DNA from: Antrihabitans stalactiti
Lineage (GTDB): Bacteria; Actinomycetota; Actinomycetes; Mycobacteriales; Mycobacteriaceae
Direction: 5' to 3'
Assembly (NCBI RefSeq): GCF_012932915.1
Contig: NZ_VCQU01000001.1
Span: 124,001-188,000 of the forward strand
DNA length: 64,000 nucleotides
The position numbers were made by a program, and so were the translations under genes. The notes under the pieces were generated by a model, which saw only the letters and a list, made by a program, of their open reading frames with translations, did not search any database and had not been told where the DNA came from. Shown here in pieces: positions 11,001 to 23,769 of this stretch. Every line of letters starts with the position of its first letter. Position 1 is the stretch's first letter.

Positions 11001-11984
11001 TCACGCTTCGTCCAGTAGATCCGCGGTCACCACAGATTCGGTGTCCGGGATCCCCGTCTCCTTCGCCCGGCGGTCCGCCATCGACAGCAGTCGCCGAATT
11101 CGACCGGCCACAGCGTCTTTCGTCATCGGCGGGTCGGCGAGCTGGCCGAGTTCTTCCAACGACGCCTGCCGGTGCGCAACGCGGAGTTGCCCGGCAGCCG
11201 CGAGATGGTCGGGGACGTCGTCGCCGAGAATCTGCAGCGCGCGCTCCACGCGAGCAGCGGCAGCGACCGCCGCGCGCGCCGATCGGCGCAGGTTCGCGTC
11301 GTCGAAATTGGCGAGCCGGTTGGCCGTCGCACGGACCTCGCGACGCATGCGCCGCTCTTCCCACGTCAGCCTGGTGTCCTGGGCGCCCATGCGCGTCAGC
11401 AACGCGCCGATTGCCTCGCCGTCCCGCACGACGACGCGGTCGGTGCCGCGCACTTCCCTCGCCTTCGCTGCGATGCCCAGCCGACGCGCCGCCCCCACCA
11501 GCGCCAACGCGGCTTCGGGTCCGGGACAACTGACTTCCAAGGCCGAAGACCTGCCGGGTTCGGTGAGCGATCCGTGCGCGAGAAATGCTCCGCGCCATGC
11601 CGCTTCGGCGTCGCCTACGCTGCCGCCGACCACCTGGGCAGGCAAGCCACGGACTGGTCGGCCACGCACATCGAGCAGACCGGTTTGGCGGGCCAACGCC
11701 TCGCCCTCCTTGGCAACCCGGACCACGTAACGCGAGCTCTTCCGAAGCCCGCCCGCGCTGATCACGTGCACGTCGGAGCCGTAGCCGTACAGCTCGAAGA
11801 TCTCACGACGCAATCGGCGAGCAATCGACCCCAGGTCGACCTCCGCTTCGACGACGACGCGGCCGCCCACGATGTGCAATCCTCCTGCGAATCGCAGCAG
11901 GGCTGCAAGCTCGGCACGTCGTGAGCTCTGCGCCGTGATCACGAGCCTGCTCAGCTCGTCCTTCACTTCAGCGGTCATCGCCAC
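11001..11984 (-). CDS. whiA: WhiA, DNA-binding developmental and cell-division regulator
   Basis: WhiA is a Gram-positive regulator that combines a degenerate LAGLIDADG-homing-endonuclease-like N-terminal half with a C-terminal helix-turn-helix; in Streptomyces it controls sporulation with WhiB. The protein is 327 residues, typical. The N-terminus reads [11 protein letters not shown], and the C-terminal HTH region ([20 protein letters not shown]) is near 276-295. GTG at 11984 is favoured because AGGAG lies 8 bases upstream; the ATG at 11978 is the alternative. It overlaps yvcK by 10 bases. Confidence 0.95.
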   Translation of the reverse strand: MAMTAEVKDELSRLVITAQSSRRAELAALLRFAGGLHIVGGRVVVEAEVDLGSIARRLRREIFELYGYGSDVHVISAGGLRKSSRYVVRVAKEGEALARQTGLLDVRGRPVRGLPAQVVGGSVGDAEAAWRGAFLAHGSLTEPGRSSALEVSCPGPEAALALVGAARRLGIAAKAREVRGTDRVVVRDGEAIGALLTRMGAQDTRLTWEERRMRREVRATANRLANFDDANLRRSARAAVAAAARVERALQILGDDVPDHLAAAGQLRVAHRQASLEELGQLADPPMTKDAVAGRIRRLLSMADRRAKETGIPDTESVVTADLLDEA

Positions 11985-13072
11985 GAGGCGCTCTCCTTTC
12001 CGCCAATGCCCGGGCGCACACCCAGTTGCCAGCCGTCATAACTCGTCCGCACATCGTCCGTCGTCGTGTCGTCGGCCCCGCCTTCGCGGTCACGAGCAAT
12101 CTGCGCCAGCACTCCGGCGAGCTTCCCCGCGTGATGCTTCGGCGTTCCCGGCTCCGACACATCGGCAAACCGAACCTGCGCACCGAGTTTGCGGGCGGCC
12201 CGACGCAGGTGGTCGCGTTCCCGTCCCTCCGGAACCGATTCCGCATCGACCACAACGTCATGGACCTTGAAACCCGGTGCGTGTTGCGACAATACGTGTA
12301 GGTGCCGCTCCGCGGAGAATCCCGCGGTCTCCCCCGGCTGCGCGGCCAGATTGAGCACGAGGACCTTGCGCGCGCGGGTGGTGATCAAAGCGTCGAGCAA
12401 CTCCGGGACCAAGACGTGCGGGATCACGCTGGAGAACCACGAGCCCGGCCCGAGCACGACCATGTCGGCGTGATCGATCGCGTCGAGCGCTTCGGGACAC
12501 GCCGGCGGATCGGACGGAATCAACCGGACACGTCGGACCTGACCGGGCGTCGTGGCGACTGCAACCTGGCCACGAATGCACCTGTTCACCCGCGGGTCTG
12601 CTTCGAGACCAGCAACGTCGGCCTCGATGGCGAGCGCGATCGGCGCCATCGGGAGCACCCGGCCGTCGACCTTCATGACACGCCCGAGTTCGTCGAGCGC
12701 GGCAACAGGATCGCCGAGCACCTCGGTCAGGCCCGCGAGGATCAAATTCCCGACCGAGTGACCGGCCAACGCCCCGGTCCCGCGGAACCGGTGCTGAACG
12801 GTGTTTCGCCACACCTCGGCGCCGACGTCGGTACCGGCGAGCGCTGCGAGCGCCATCCGAAGATCACCTGGCGGGATGACGCCCAGCTCGGACCGTAGCC
12901 GCCCGGAGGATCCGCCGTCGTCGGCAACGGTCACGATGGCTGTGACGGCGGTCGTGAGCCGTCGCGCCGCGCTGAGCGTCGCGTACAGCCCGTGTCCGCC
13001 GCCGAGCGCGACGATCGCCGGACGGTCGGATCGAGTCCCCTCGCCCGGCTCACCCGTGGAAGGAAAGCTCAT
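11975..13072 (-). CDS. yvcK: YvcK/CuvA family protein (gluconeogenesis factor, CofD-like)
   Basis: YvcK binds UDP-sugars and is needed for growth on gluconeogenic carbon sources and for cell-wall precursor control; the mycobacterial form is called CuvA. The 365-residue protein shows the N-terminal [17 protein letters not shown], then [17 protein letters not shown], and [19 protein letters not shown], all diagnostic of this CofD-like fold. It lies between rapZ (4-base overlap) and whiA (10-base overlap), the conserved order. A low-complexity acidic stretch near 340 ([10 protein letters not shown]) precedes the C-terminus. Confidence 0.94.
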   Translation of the reverse strand: MSFPSTGEPGEGTRSDRPAIVALGGGHGLYATLSAARRLTTAVTAIVTVADDGGSSGRLRSELGVIPPGDLRMALAALAGTDVGAEVWRNTVQHRFRGTGALAGHSVGNLILAGLTEVLGDPVAALDELGRVMKVDGRVLPMAPIALAIEADVAGLEADPRVNRCIRGQVAVATTPGQVRRVRLIPSDPPACPEALDAIDHADMVVLGPGSWFSSVIPHVLVPELLDALITTRARKVLVLNLAAQPGETAGFSAERHLHVLSQHAPGFKVHDVVVDAESVPEGRERDHLRRAARKLGAQVRFADVSEPGTPKHHAGKLAGVLAQIARDREGGADDTTTDDVRTSYDGWQLGVRPGIGGKESASWR

Positions 13073-13980
13073 TCACGCCCCAAGTCCCGATGTACAACCC
13101 TGACCGCGAGGCCCTCGTCGTTACTGATCAAGTCCGCCAGTGCCATCGAGATCGCCACACTTCGGTGTTTTCCGCCCGTGCAGCCGACGGCAATCGTCAT
13201 GTACCGCTTGCCTTCCTGACGGTAGCCCGCAGACGTCAATTCGACGAGACGATGCGCGGTCTCGAGATACTCGGCGGCACCGTTGCGGGAGAGTACGTAG
13301 TCGCGCACCGCGGCCTCCTGTCCAGTGTGTTCCCTCAGCTCCGGAACCCAGTGCGGATTGGGGAGAAAACGCAAATCCAACACCACATCTGCGTCGATGG
13401 GAACCCCGTACTTGAAGCCGAACGATTGCACGGTGATCTGCAGCGTCCCGCCCGCGTCGCCGCCGAACTCTTCTTCGATCTTGCGATGCAACTGATGCAC
13501 CGATAACGCCGTCGTATCGATCACCAGATGCGCCGCAGTCTTGACCCGCTGCAGCCGACGCCGTTCCAAGGCGATGCCTTCGGAGAGCGTGCCGTCGGCA
13601 CTGTCGCCCTGCAACGGGTGCCGCCTGCGAGCAAAACCGAACCGCCGTACCAATACCTCGTCGGACGCTTCGAGGAAGAGCACCCGCGTACGGACCGAGT
13701 GCGACTCCAATTCTTCGATCACGCTGCTCAAGTCGTCGGTGAAGAATCTGTTCCGCACATCCATCACGACAGCCAGCCGCTGAATACTCGGCTCCGACGC
13801 AATTCCGAGGTCGATCATCTGCGAAATCAGTTCGGGCGGAAGGTTGTCGGCGACGTACCAACCGAGGTCCTCCAACACACGCGCAGCCGTGCCGCGCCCC
13901 GCGCCTGACAGACCGGTCACGAGGACGACGTCGACGTCGGCCTTGCCGGAAGTCGAGTCGTCGCGTGCTGGCTCGTCCAC
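13069..13980 (-). CDS. rapZ: RapZ family nucleotide-binding protein
   Basis: RapZ-family proteins bind nucleotides; in E. coli RapZ is an RNase E adaptor sensing glucosamine 6-phosphate, but the role in Actinobacteria is less clear. The Walker A region reads VTGLSGAGRGTAARV, with the GRGT variant I recall from mycobacterial homologues. The C-terminal signature GCTGGKHRSV is present. With the GTG at 13980 the protein is 303 residues and leads quickly into the Walker A, as in relatives. A TTG at 14025 would add 15 residues and cannot be excluded. It is first in rapZ-yvcK-whiA. Confidence 0.93.
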   Translation of the reverse strand: MDEPARDDSTSGKADVDVVLVTGLSGAGRGTAARVLEDLGWYVADNLPPELISQMIDLGIASEPSIQRLAVVMDVRNRFFTDDLSSVIEELESHSVRTRVLFLEASDEVLVRRFGFARRRHPLQGDSADGTLSEGIALERRRLQRVKTAAHLVIDTTALSVHQLHRKIEEEFGGDAGGTLQITVQSFGFKYGVPIDADVVLDLRFLPNPHWVPELREHTGQEAAVRDYVLSRNGAAEYLETAHRLVELTSAGYRQEGKRYMTIAVGCTGGKHRSVAISMALADLISNDEGLAVRVVHRDLGRE

Positions 13981-14111
13981 GCGTACCGCCTGTTCGTCGT
14001 TTCCGCTCTGGTTACCTCGAGGCAACCCGGTCGAAGGCCATCATTCCCTACGCGGGGCGACCGCGTCGACCGCGTCGGGCCGATGCGCCCGACATTCGCA
14101 GGCAGACAACG

Positions 14112-15461
14112 CTACTCGCGTCGGCGCACATAACAAGGCACACCGTCCGGTGCGAGCAAAGTGATACCGACATTCAGATTCGGAACGCCGGACGGAGTGA
14201 CGAGCTCGAATTCGCGAACCAGGTAAGCGAGCGCGAGAGTTGCCTCCAGCATTGCGAAATGCTGGCCGATACACCCCCGTGGTCCGTGCCCGAACGGAAA
14301 CCAGGCGTAGCGGTGCAGTGACTTCTCACGTTCAGCGCTGAATCGTTCAGGCTCGAATCGGTGGGGGTTGGCAAAGATGTCGGGCCGACGATGAATCGCC
14401 CACGGCGAAAGCGCGATCTGCGCGCCGGCTGGGAGGGCGTACCCGCACACGGTGGCGTCCTCGGCGCTGTTGCGGGCGATGAACGGGACCGGGGGAAAGA
14501 GACGCGTTGCCTCCTTCACAACCATCTCAGTGAAGGTCAGCGACTTGATTTCCGCTGCTGTCGGCGAATCGGTGAGCACTCGATCCGCCTCCTCGCGGAC
14601 CCGCGCCTGGACGTCAGGGTGTCGCCCGAGCAGCCACAACGCAAAGGTCAGGGCGATCGACGTCGTCTCCTGGCCGGCCAGAAGGAAGATCATCACCTGA
14701 TCGCGGACCTCCTCGTCCGTCAGACCTTCGCCGCTGTCCCGAGCGGACACGAGTCGGCCCACCAGATCATCGGAGTGGACGCCATTCGCGCGACGGTGCG
14801 CGATGATCTCGTCGCACACCCCGTAGATCTGCTCCTGAGCGGCCCGGATCCGGCGGTTCGCCGGCGTCGGCCAGTGCAGCGGAGCCTTGACCGGTGCGAT
14901 CCCACGCTTGCGAACTGCTGTGTTCAACACCGGAAAGGCGCTCTGCAGAATGGGCACCATCGTGTGCGCGTCGTCGCCGAACAGGATTCGCACCGCCAGC
15001 GGCAGAGTCAGGCTCGTCATTTCGGTCCACAGATCGACCACGCCGGTCGACCTGCTGCGCCAGCCGACGGTGAAACGCTCGATTTCCTCTGCCATCGTCG
15101 CCGCATAACCGTCGACCCGCTTGACCGTGAAAAGCGGCTGGATGAATCGCTTCTGCCGAAGCCATGTCTCGTCTTGACTGGTCACAAGTCCGTCGCCGAA
15201 CAGGTTTCGCATCTCCTGATAGAAGACTTGGTCCTTGCGGTAGTTCGTCGCGGACCGCGCCGCGAGCACGTGTTCGGCGCCGTCCGGGTGGTAGACGCCG
15301 TAGATTTCCTGGCGCAACCCAGGCGGACCGAGCACGAAATGGACGACGTCACCGAGTTGTGTGTTGGCGCGAAGTACGAGTTCGAGCGGACTCTTCATGA
15401 AGTCCGGCAACGATCCGAGCGTCCGCGATCCGGGCATCGTGGGTGGGGTTTGGACGGGCAT
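14112..15461 (-). CDS. Cytochrome P450
   Basis: A heme monooxygenase of 449 residues; the substrate is not predictable from sequence. The I-helix oxygen-activation motif AGQETTS is near 261-267, the K-helix EATRLFPPVPF is near 318, and the heme-binding loop FGHGPRGCIGQ has its cysteine ligand near 397. The ATG at 15461 has GGAG 6 bases upstream; an in-frame GTG at 15473 abuts that site and is rejected. No ferredoxin or reductase gene is adjacent. It lies between rapZ and uvrC, which are usually neighbours, so it looks like an insertion. Base composition is not visibly different. Confidence 0.92.
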   Translation of the reverse strand: MPVQTPPTMPGSRTLGSLPDFMKSPLELVLRANTQLGDVVHFVLGPPGLRQEIYGVYHPDGAEHVLAARSATNYRKDQVFYQEMRNLFGDGLVTSQDETWLRQKRFIQPLFTVKRVDGYAATMAEEIERFTVGWRSRSTGVVDLWTEMTSLTLPLAVRILFGDDAHTMVPILQSAFPVLNTAVRKRGIAPVKAPLHWPTPANRRIRAAQEQIYGVCDEIIAHRRANGVHSDDLVGRLVSARDSGEGLTDEEVRDQVMIFLLAGQETTSIALTFALWLLGRHPDVQARVREEADRVLTDSPTAAEIKSLTFTEMVVKEATRLFPPVPFIARNSAEDATVCGYALPAGAQIALSPWAIHRRPDIFANPHRFEPERFSAEREKSLHRYAWFPFGHGPRGCIGQHFAMLEATLALAYLVREFELVTPSGVPNLNVGITLLAPDGVPCYVRRRE

Positions 15462-15531
15462 GACGTACTCCACTCCTAGAACTCTTCATCTCAGAATTCC
15501 ATGCGAGGCAACCCCACGACCGCGTAGCCGA

Positions 15532-17499
15532 CTACTCGTTTCCGTCGGCTCCCAATGCGGCGAGTACGGCTTTGGCCGTAGCCACCCCGATGCCTGGCAC
15601 TTCGGTGATTTCCTCGACAGTCGCCTTCTTCAACCGCGCGACCGAGCCGAAATGCAGGACCAACGCGGTACGGCGTGTCTCCCCCAGGCCGCGCACCGAA
15701 TCCAGCGCCGAGGCCGTCATTCGGCGAGACCGTTTGCTGCGGTGGAAGGTGATCGCGAAGCGGTGCGCCTCGTCGCGGACCCGCTGCAACAAGTACAAGG
15801 ATTCGCTCGTCCGCGGCAGGATCACGGGATCTGCCTCCCCCGGTACCCATACCTCCTCGAGCCGCTTGGCCAAGCCGATCACCGACACGTCGGTGATGCC
15901 GAGATCGTCCAGCACTTCGGCGGCCGCGGCGACCTGTGGTGCGCCGCCATCGACCACGAACAAGTTGGGCGGATACGCGAACTTCTTCGGTCTGCCGGTC
16001 TGCGGATCGAGGGGCGCGTCGGCGGCCGGCTCGTCTGCCCGCATGCGCAGGAAACGACGGCGAGTGACCTCGGCGATACTGGCGACGTCGTCGGAACGCC
16101 CGTCTCCGGCAGCCTCCTTGATGGCGTAATGACGGTAGTCGGATTTTCGCGGCAGCCCGTCTTCGAAGACGACCAACGAGGCGACCACGTCGGTGCCCTG
16201 CACATGGCTGATGTCGATACATTCGATGCGTAAGGGCGCAGTGTCGAGGTCGAGTGCGTCTTGAATCCCCTGCAATGCGGCCGATCTCGACGTGAAATCG
16301 CTCGCGCGCTTGAGTTTGTGCTGCGCAAGCGCCTCCATGGCATTGCGCTGCACGGTCTCGGCGAGCGCCTTTTTGTCACCCCGCTGCGGCACCCGCAACT
16401 GCACGGCGGATCCGCGCAGGTCGGACAACCACTGCTGCACCTCATCCGCGTTGGGTGGCAGCGCCGGGACCAGGACTTCTTTCGGCACCACAGCAGCAGG
16501 CTGGTCCAACTCGTCCACGCCGTCGACCAGGGCGACCTGCTCGCCGTAGAACTGGGTGAGGAACTGCTCGACCAGAATGGGGAGGTCGCCCTCGTCGGCG
16601 ACGCCGGATTCGACTGCCTCACCCGCCTTTTCGACCACCCAGCCGCGCTGACCACGCACGCGGCCACCACGGACGTGGAAGACCTGAACGGCGGCCTCCA
16701 GCTCGTCGGTTGCGAACGCGACGACGTCCGCATCGGTTCCGCTGCCGAGGACGACGGCCTGCTTCTCCAGCGCGCGACGCAGGGCGCCGACGTCGTCACG
16801 GAGCCGCGCCGCCGTTTCGAAATCGAGCTGCTCGGCTGCCTCCTGCATCCGATGTTCGAGATCGCGGACCAGCTTGTCCGTGCGCCCGGCCAAGAAGTCA
16901 CAGAAGTCTTCGACGATGCGGCGGTGCTCGGCGGCATCGACGCGACCGATGCAAGGAGCCGAACACTTGTCGATGTAACCGAGCAGGCAGGGCCGCCCGA
17001 TCTGGTTGTGCCGCTTGAACACTCCGGCCGAACACGTACGCGCAGGAAAGACGCGCAACAACAGGTCGAGCGTCTCGCGAATCGCCCAGGCGTGCGAGTA
17101 CGGACCGAAATATCGGACACCTTTGCGCCGCGCACCCCGATACACGAACAGCCGCGGGTACTCCTCGTTCAACGTGACCGCGAGCACCGGATACGACTTG
17201 TCGTCCCGGTAGCGGACGTTGAAACGTGGGTCGAACTCCTTGATCCAGTTGTATTCGAGCTGCAGTGCCTCGACCTCGGTAGACACGACAGTCCACTCGA
17301 CGCTCGCCGCCGCCGTCACCATCTGCCGCGTGCGCGGATGCAACGACGAAATGTCGGCAAAGTACGAGTTCAGGCGGCTGCGCAGGCTTTTCGCCTTGCC
17401 CACGTAGATGACCCGGCGATGTGAATCCCGGAAGCGGTAGACACCGGGCTCCACCGGAATCGAACCCGGGGCTGGCCGGTAGGTCGAAGGGTCGGGCAC
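15532..17499 (-). CDS. uvrC: Excinuclease ABC subunit C
   Basis: UvrC makes both incisions in nucleotide excision repair after UvrAB finds damage. The 655-residue protein has, in order, the GIY-YIG nuclease ([20 protein letters not shown] at about 19-38), a cysteine-containing segment, the UVR UvrB-binding motif ([20 protein letters not shown] near 210), the RNase H-like 3' nuclease beginning [10 protein letters not shown] near 425, and paired helix-hairpin-helix motifs at the C-terminus. The GTG start lies 6 bases after a TAACCT box on the minus strand. Ggt diverges from it across only 44 bases. Confidence 0.97.
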   Translation of the reverse strand: MPDPSTYRPAPGSIPVEPGVYRFRDSHRRVIYVGKAKSLRSRLNSYFADISSLHPRTRQMVTAAASVEWTVVSTEVEALQLEYNWIKEFDPRFNVRYRDDKSYPVLAVTLNEEYPRLFVYRGARRKGVRYFGPYSHAWAIRETLDLLLRVFPARTCSAGVFKRHNQIGRPCLLGYIDKCSAPCIGRVDAAEHRRIVEDFCDFLAGRTDKLVRDLEHRMQEAAEQLDFETAARLRDDVGALRRALEKQAVVLGSGTDADVVAFATDELEAAVQVFHVRGGRVRGQRGWVVEKAGEAVESGVADEGDLPILVEQFLTQFYGEQVALVDGVDELDQPAAVVPKEVLVPALPPNADEVQQWLSDLRGSAVQLRVPQRGDKKALAETVQRNAMEALAQHKLKRASDFTSRSAALQGIQDALDLDTAPLRIECIDISHVQGTDVVASLVVFEDGLPRKSDYRHYAIKEAAGDGRSDDVASIAEVTRRRFLRMRADEPAADAPLDPQTGRPKKFAYPPNLFVVDGGAPQVAAAAEVLDDLGITDVSVIGLAKRLEEVWVPGEADPVILPRTSESLYLLQRVRDEAHRFAITFHRSKRSRRMTASALDSVRGLGETRRTALVLHFGSVARLKKATVEEITEVPGIGVATAKAVLAALGADGNE

Positions 17500-17505
17500 T
17501 TAATC

Positions 17506-17511
17506 AGGTTA
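17506..17511 (-). promoter_or_regulatory. -10 box of uvrC, leaderless type
   Basis: On the minus strand the hexamer is TAACCT, ending 6 bases before the uvrC GTG at 17499. Confidence 0.55.
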
Positions 17512-17531
17512 GTCGGGAGCCCCGACACTGT

Positions 17532-17537
17532 TAGCGT
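17532..17537 (+). promoter_or_regulatory. -10 box of ggt, leaderless type
   Basis: TAGCGT ends 6 bases before the ATG at 17544. This spacing favours that ATG over the one at 17541. Confidence 0.55.
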
Positions 17538-17543
17538 CGGATG

Positions 17544-19479
17544 ATGACCCCCGCGACGAGGATCGCAACCGGATTCCGGGCGGCTCTGGTCGCCGTACTG
17601 GCATTCGGTGCGCTGACGGCCTGTTCGTCCGACGAAGACCGATCCGCCAAGAGCGACGAACCGTGCGCCACCCCGGCAAACGGTGTCATCGTGTCCTCGT
17701 CGCCGCCGAAACCCGACGGCCCCACCAGCCAGAACCTGTCGACCAACCCGGAAGTCGCGACCGGTTACCGCAAAGGGATGGTTCCGGTCGACACCCGGAC
17801 CTACGCCGTGTCGACGGCAAATCCAGTGTCCACCATCGCTGCCTGTGAGGTGCTCAGGGACGGCGGCACCGCGGCGGACGCCCTGATCGTCGCCCAAACG
17901 GTGCTCGGATTGGTCGAGCCGCAGGCCACCGGAATCGGTGGCGGCGCATTCCTGCTTTATTACGACGCTGCGAAGAAGACCGTCGAGGCATACGACGGCC
18001 GTGAGACCGCGCCGAAGGCGGCCACCGAGAACTATCTGCGCTGGATCAGCGACGCCGACCAGACCGAACCGCGACCGAATGTCCGTGCCAGTGGCCGGTC
18101 CATCGGCGTGCCGGGCGTGCTGCGGATGCTCGAGCTCGCACACAACGAACACGGCAAGACGCCATGGCGCGACTTGTTCGGTCCGGCGATCGCCCTGGCC
18201 GACAGCGGCGTGACGATCAGTCCGCGGTTCGCGGAGCAGATCGCCGCTTCCGCCGCAGACCTCGCTGTCGACGACGACGCGCGAGCGTACTTCTTGAATT
18301 CGGATAGGTCGCCGAAGCCCGCGAACACCAAGATCACCAACCCCGCCATGTCGAAGACCCTCAACGCAATTGCGACCGACGGGGCGAACGCTTTCTATAC
18401 CGGCGCGATCGCAGAGGCGATCGTCGACGCATCGGCCTCGACCGCCGGTGGCAGAACCCCGGGCCAGCTCACCCTCGATGACCTGGCGGGATACCAGGCG
18501 AAGAAGCGAACCGCGCTCTGCACGACTTACCGCAACCACGAGATATGCGGCATGCCGAGCCCCTCTTCAGGCGGCACCGCGGTCGCCGCGACACTGGGCA
18601 TTGTCGAAAACTTCGACCTCGGCGCGCTGGGACCGTCGTCGATCGACAAGGACGGCGGCATCCCGAATGCGAAGGCCGTCCACCTCATCACCGAAGCCGA
18701 GCGGCTGGCCTACGCCGACCGCGACAAGTACGTCGCCGACACCGATTTCGTGCCGCTACCAGGAAATTCGACGGACACGCTCCTGAACAAGGAGTACCTG
18801 AAGCAACGTGCCGGCCTGATCAATCCCGAGCACAGCATGGGCACCGCCAAGGCTGGCGACTTCGGTCCGGCAGGTTCGGTTCCCGACCGCGAGCATGGGA
18901 CGAGCCACATATCGATCGCCGACAAATACGGCAACGTCGCCTCGATGACCACCACGGTCGAGTCCGCATTCGGGTCGTTCCACATGGTCGACGGCTTCAT
19001 CCTCAACAACCAGCTCACCGACTTCTCGGCAACCCCGACCGGTCCGGACGGCGCCGTGCTCGCGAACCGCGTCGAACCCGGCAAACGCCCACGCAGTTCG
19101 ATGTCGCCGACCCTGGTCTTCGACCGTGGCACCGACGGCACGCGCGGCAATTTCGCGCTGGTCACCGGGTCGCCGGGCGGCTCCGTGATCATCCAATTCG
19201 TGGTGGAAACCCTGGTCGGCGTGCTGGATTGGGGGCTGAACCCGCAACAAGCCATCTCGGCAATTTCGTTCGGTGCCGCGAACTCACCGATCACCGGCAT
19301 AGGCGGCGAGCATCCTTCGGTGAACGTCACCGACGACGGTGCGCTCGATCCCCTGGTCATGGCTCTGCGTGGGATGGGCCATCAAGTTTCGGTAGCACCA
19401 CGGTCGAGCGGTCTCAGCGTGCTGCTACGCAAAGACGGCGGCTGGATCGGTGGCGCAGACCCCCGACGCGAAGGCGTCG

Positions 19480-19505
<26 letters not shown>
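17544..19505 (+). CDS. ggt: Gamma-glutamyltransferase, lipoprotein
   Basis: Cleaves gamma-glutamyl bonds of glutathione-like compounds outside the cytoplasmic membrane. The 653-residue precursor has a lipoprotein signal with lipobox LTAC, so residue C27 would be lipid-anchored. It is the usual self-cleaving Ntn hydrolase: the split site and nucleophile is the threonine in REHGTSHIS (T453), dividing large and small subunits. The substrate-binding loop region SPGGSVIIQ is near 542. Its 3' end overlaps the converging PH-domain gene by 26 bases. Confidence 0.94.
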
Positions 19506-21694
<2,189 letters not shown>

Positions 21695-21740
21695 GTCCGG
21701 GCTCCTTGGTCATATGTTTGTTACTTCAGGGTACGGCTGG

Positions 21741-22346
21741 TCATCCCCGCGCTTGTAGCCGCTCGACGTACTTGGCGATCACATCGACCTCCAGATTGAC
21801 CGGCGTGCCCACTGCGGCACTGCCCAACGTGGTCAATGCGAGGGTCGTGGGAATGAGCGAAACCTCGAAATAGTCGCCTTGCTCGTCGATGCCGAGAGCC
21901 GACACGGTCAACGAAATCCCGTCGACGGTGATCGAGCCCTTTTCGACGACGTAGCGAGCAATGCTGTCGGGCAACGAGATTCGCACGACCTCCCAGTGCT
22001 CCGACGGGGACCGGCTGATAACAGCACCGGTGCCGTCGACGTGACCCTGCACGAGATGGCCACCGAGGCGGCTGTTGAGGGCCGCTGCACGCTCGAGGTT
22101 GACGGTGCTTCCGACGTGCAGCGCGCCGAGACTCGACCGATCCAGCGTTTCCTTCATCACATCCGCAGTGAACGAACTGCCGTCCACCACCTCGACGACG
22201 GTCAGGCACACCCCGTTGACGGCGATCGAATCGCCGTGGCCTGCATCGGATGTCACGAGCGGTCCGCGCACGGTGAAACGCGCCGCGTCACCCAACTCGG
22301 CCTTGGCGACGATCTCGCCCAGCTCTTCGACGATCCCTGTGAACAT
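21741..22346 (-). CDS. ribE: Riboflavin synthase alpha chain
   Basis: Dismutates two lumazine molecules into riboflavin and a pyrimidine that is recycled. The 201-residue protein has the two lumazine-binding repeats: the first begins MFTGIVEELGEI and holds SIAVNGVCLTV; the second holds GSITVDGISLTV near 137-148. The duplicated S-x-x-V-[ND]-G pattern is diagnostic. It starts 3 bases after the ribD stop. Some genomes call this gene ribC. Confidence 0.95.
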   Translation of the reverse strand: MFTGIVEELGEIVAKAELGDAARFTVRGPLVTSDAGHGDSIAVNGVCLTVVEVVDGSSFTADVMKETLDRSSLGALHVGSTVNLERAAALNSRLGGHLVQGHVDGTGAVISRSPSEHWEVVRISLPDSIARYVVEKGSITVDGISLTVSALGIDEQGDYFEVSLIPTTLALTTLGSAAVGTPVNLEVDVIAKYVERLQARG

Positions 22347-22349
22347 TCC

Positions 22350-23369
22350 TCACTCCTCCATAGCCGGCACAAGGCTCAGCAACACGTCCGGCCCGATCGT
22401 CTCCACGTACTCACGTCGAAAGCGCAGAGCCTGCGCAATATTCCCAACCCCAGCATTCTCTACGGCCGCCGCACCCGTCCCGAGCAGCACCGGGGCAATG
22501 TAGGCGAGGATGCGGTCGATTCGTTGCACTGCCAGGAACGCACCCGCCAGCGTCGGACCACCTTCGAGCAGCACGTCGGGATAGTCGGCCATCGCATCGA
22601 TGACCTCCGCTACGTCGCGGGTCTTCAAGACGAGTGTGGGCGCGGCATCGTCGAGAACCCTCGCGGTTTTCGGGATGTCGCGAGTACCGACGACGACGCG
22701 CAACGGCTGGTGTGGCGCGAGGTTCCCGTCGGGCGTTCGGGCGGTCAGCCACGGATCGTCCTGGATTACCGTCCCGGTGCCGATGACGATCGCGTCGAGT
22801 TTCGCGCGACCGGCATGAACGCGCGCCCGAGCTTGCGGTCCGGTGATCCACTGACTGGTGCCGTCGGACGCTGCACTCCGGCCGTCCAAGCTCGCGGCGA
22901 ACTTCCACGTGACGTGAGAACGGCCGGTTCGTTGCCAGTGCAACCAGGCACGAAGCGGTCCGGCGGCAACATCGTCGGCGAGCAGTCCGGCATGGACCGA
23001 GACGCCTGCGGTTTCGAGCATTGCTGTGCCGCCCGCGGCAACCGGGTTCGGATCCGAGACGGCGAAGTACACGGTTTCGATGCCGGCTGCGAGCAACGCA
23101 TCTGTGCAAGGCGGGGTGCGACCGTGGTGGTTGCACGGTTCCAACGTGACGACTGCGGTGCCGCCTCTAGCGAGCTCGCCGGCCAGTCGGAGCGCGACGA
23201 CCTCGGCGTGCGGTCCGCCGGCGGGTTGCGTCGCGCCGATGCCCGCCAGCTCGCCCGCGGCGTCCAGGATCACCGCCCCGACCGGCGGATTCGGGCTCGT
23301 CGTCCCTCGCACTCCCTCGGCTGCCTCGATCGCGAGCCGCATCGCAGCCTCGGGTGTGGTTATCGGCAC
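22350..23369 (-). CDS. ribD: Bifunctional deaminase/reductase RibD
   Basis: Deaminates and then reduces the pyrimidine product of GTP cyclohydrolase II. The N-terminal deaminase has zinc ligands in HAEVVALR and LEPCNHHGRTPPC; the C-terminal reductase includes KFAASLDGRSAASDG and VLLEGGPTLAGAFL. With the GTG at 23369 the protein is 339 residues and starts MPITTPEAAMRLAIEAA. This GTG lies 6 bases after TACGCT, which favours it over the GTG at 23390, inside the box's upstream side. It is first in ribD-ribE-ribBA-ribH. Confidence 0.94.
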   Translation of the reverse strand: MPITTPEAAMRLAIEAAEGVRGTTSPNPPVGAVILDAAGELAGIGATQPAGGPHAEVVALRLAGELARGGTAVVTLEPCNHHGRTPPCTDALLAAGIETVYFAVSDPNPVAAGGTAMLETAGVSVHAGLLADDVAAGPLRAWLHWQRTGRSHVTWKFAASLDGRSAASDGTSQWITGPQARARVHAGRAKLDAIVIGTGTVIQDDPWLTARTPDGNLAPHQPLRVVVGTRDIPKTARVLDDAAPTLVLKTRDVAEVIDAMADYPDVLLEGGPTLAGAFLAVQRIDRILAYIAPVLLGTGAAAVENAGVGNIAQALRFRREYVETIGPDVLLSLVPAMEE

Positions 23370-23375
23370 GGTTGA

Positions 23376-23381
23376 AGCGTA
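23376..23381 (-). promoter_or_regulatory. -10 box of ribD, leaderless type
   Basis: TACGCT on the minus strand, ending 6 bases before the GTG at 23369. It leaves no room for an FMN riboswitch in the ribD leader. Confidence 0.6.
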
Positions 23382-23406
23382 GTGGCGCACCCCCGACCGG
23401 TTCGGG

Positions 23407-23649
23407 TCAGCTTGCCTGACCCGCGGCCAATCGATAGATCGTGACGTGAACCGACCCGCTCACCATGCTGGGATCAGGCTCGGTGAAATCGAATACGACC
23501 TCGTGTTTGTGAGTGCCAAGAATCTTCGCAACACCCTGATAGATCTCGTCGGAATCGCGCACCACCGGCGAGCGGAATACCCGGAGCAGACCGTCTTGGA
23601 CATTGCACCGCAGGTACCTCGGTTTGTTCACCACGGGTCGGAACGTCAT
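23407..23649 (-). CDS. Small protein of unknown function
   Basis: An 80-residue protein I do not recognise. It starts MTFRPVVNKPRYLRCNVQDG and ends in SVHVTIYRLAAGQAS. A real ribosome binding site, GGGAGG, lies about 8 bases before the ATG, which supports it as a gene. The sequence has mixed polarity with no membrane segment, signal peptide or zinc ligands. It diverges from the HTH-like gene at 23770 across a 120-base region holding an inverted repeat. Confidence 0.65.
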   Translation of the reverse strand: MTFRPVVNKPRYLRCNVQDGLLRVFRSPVVRDSDEIYQGVAKILGTHKHEVVFDFTEPDPSMVSGSVHVTIYRLAAGQAS

Positions 23650-23729
23650 GTTCTAGGCCTCCCGTCTCACGCCCCGAGCCTGGTCCCGGCGCCGCTCCAC
23701 TGTAGCTCTGACACACCCAGGTATGTCAA

Positions 23730-23749
23730 CCCCGGTTATCAAACCGGGG
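23730..23749. promoter_or_regulatory. Inverted repeat between divergent small genes
   Basis: CCCCGGTT (23730-23737) and AACCGGGG (23742-23749) flank ATCA. The repeat ends 8 bases before the TACGGT box at 23758, so it overlaps the -35 region of the plus-strand gene. An operator is the likely role. Confidence 0.55.
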
Positions 23750-23757
23750 GGTCATGC

Positions 23758-23763
23758 TACGGT
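23758..23763 (+). promoter_or_regulatory. -10 box, leaderless type
   Basis: TACGGT ends 6 bases before the GTG at 23770. Confidence 0.55.
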
Positions 23764-23769
23764 TCTGCG

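Noticed and set aside
21695-23420. FMN riboswitch for the riboflavin genes
   Set aside because: The ribBA leader is 46 bases and ribD appears leaderless. No RFN conserved loops are visible on either side.
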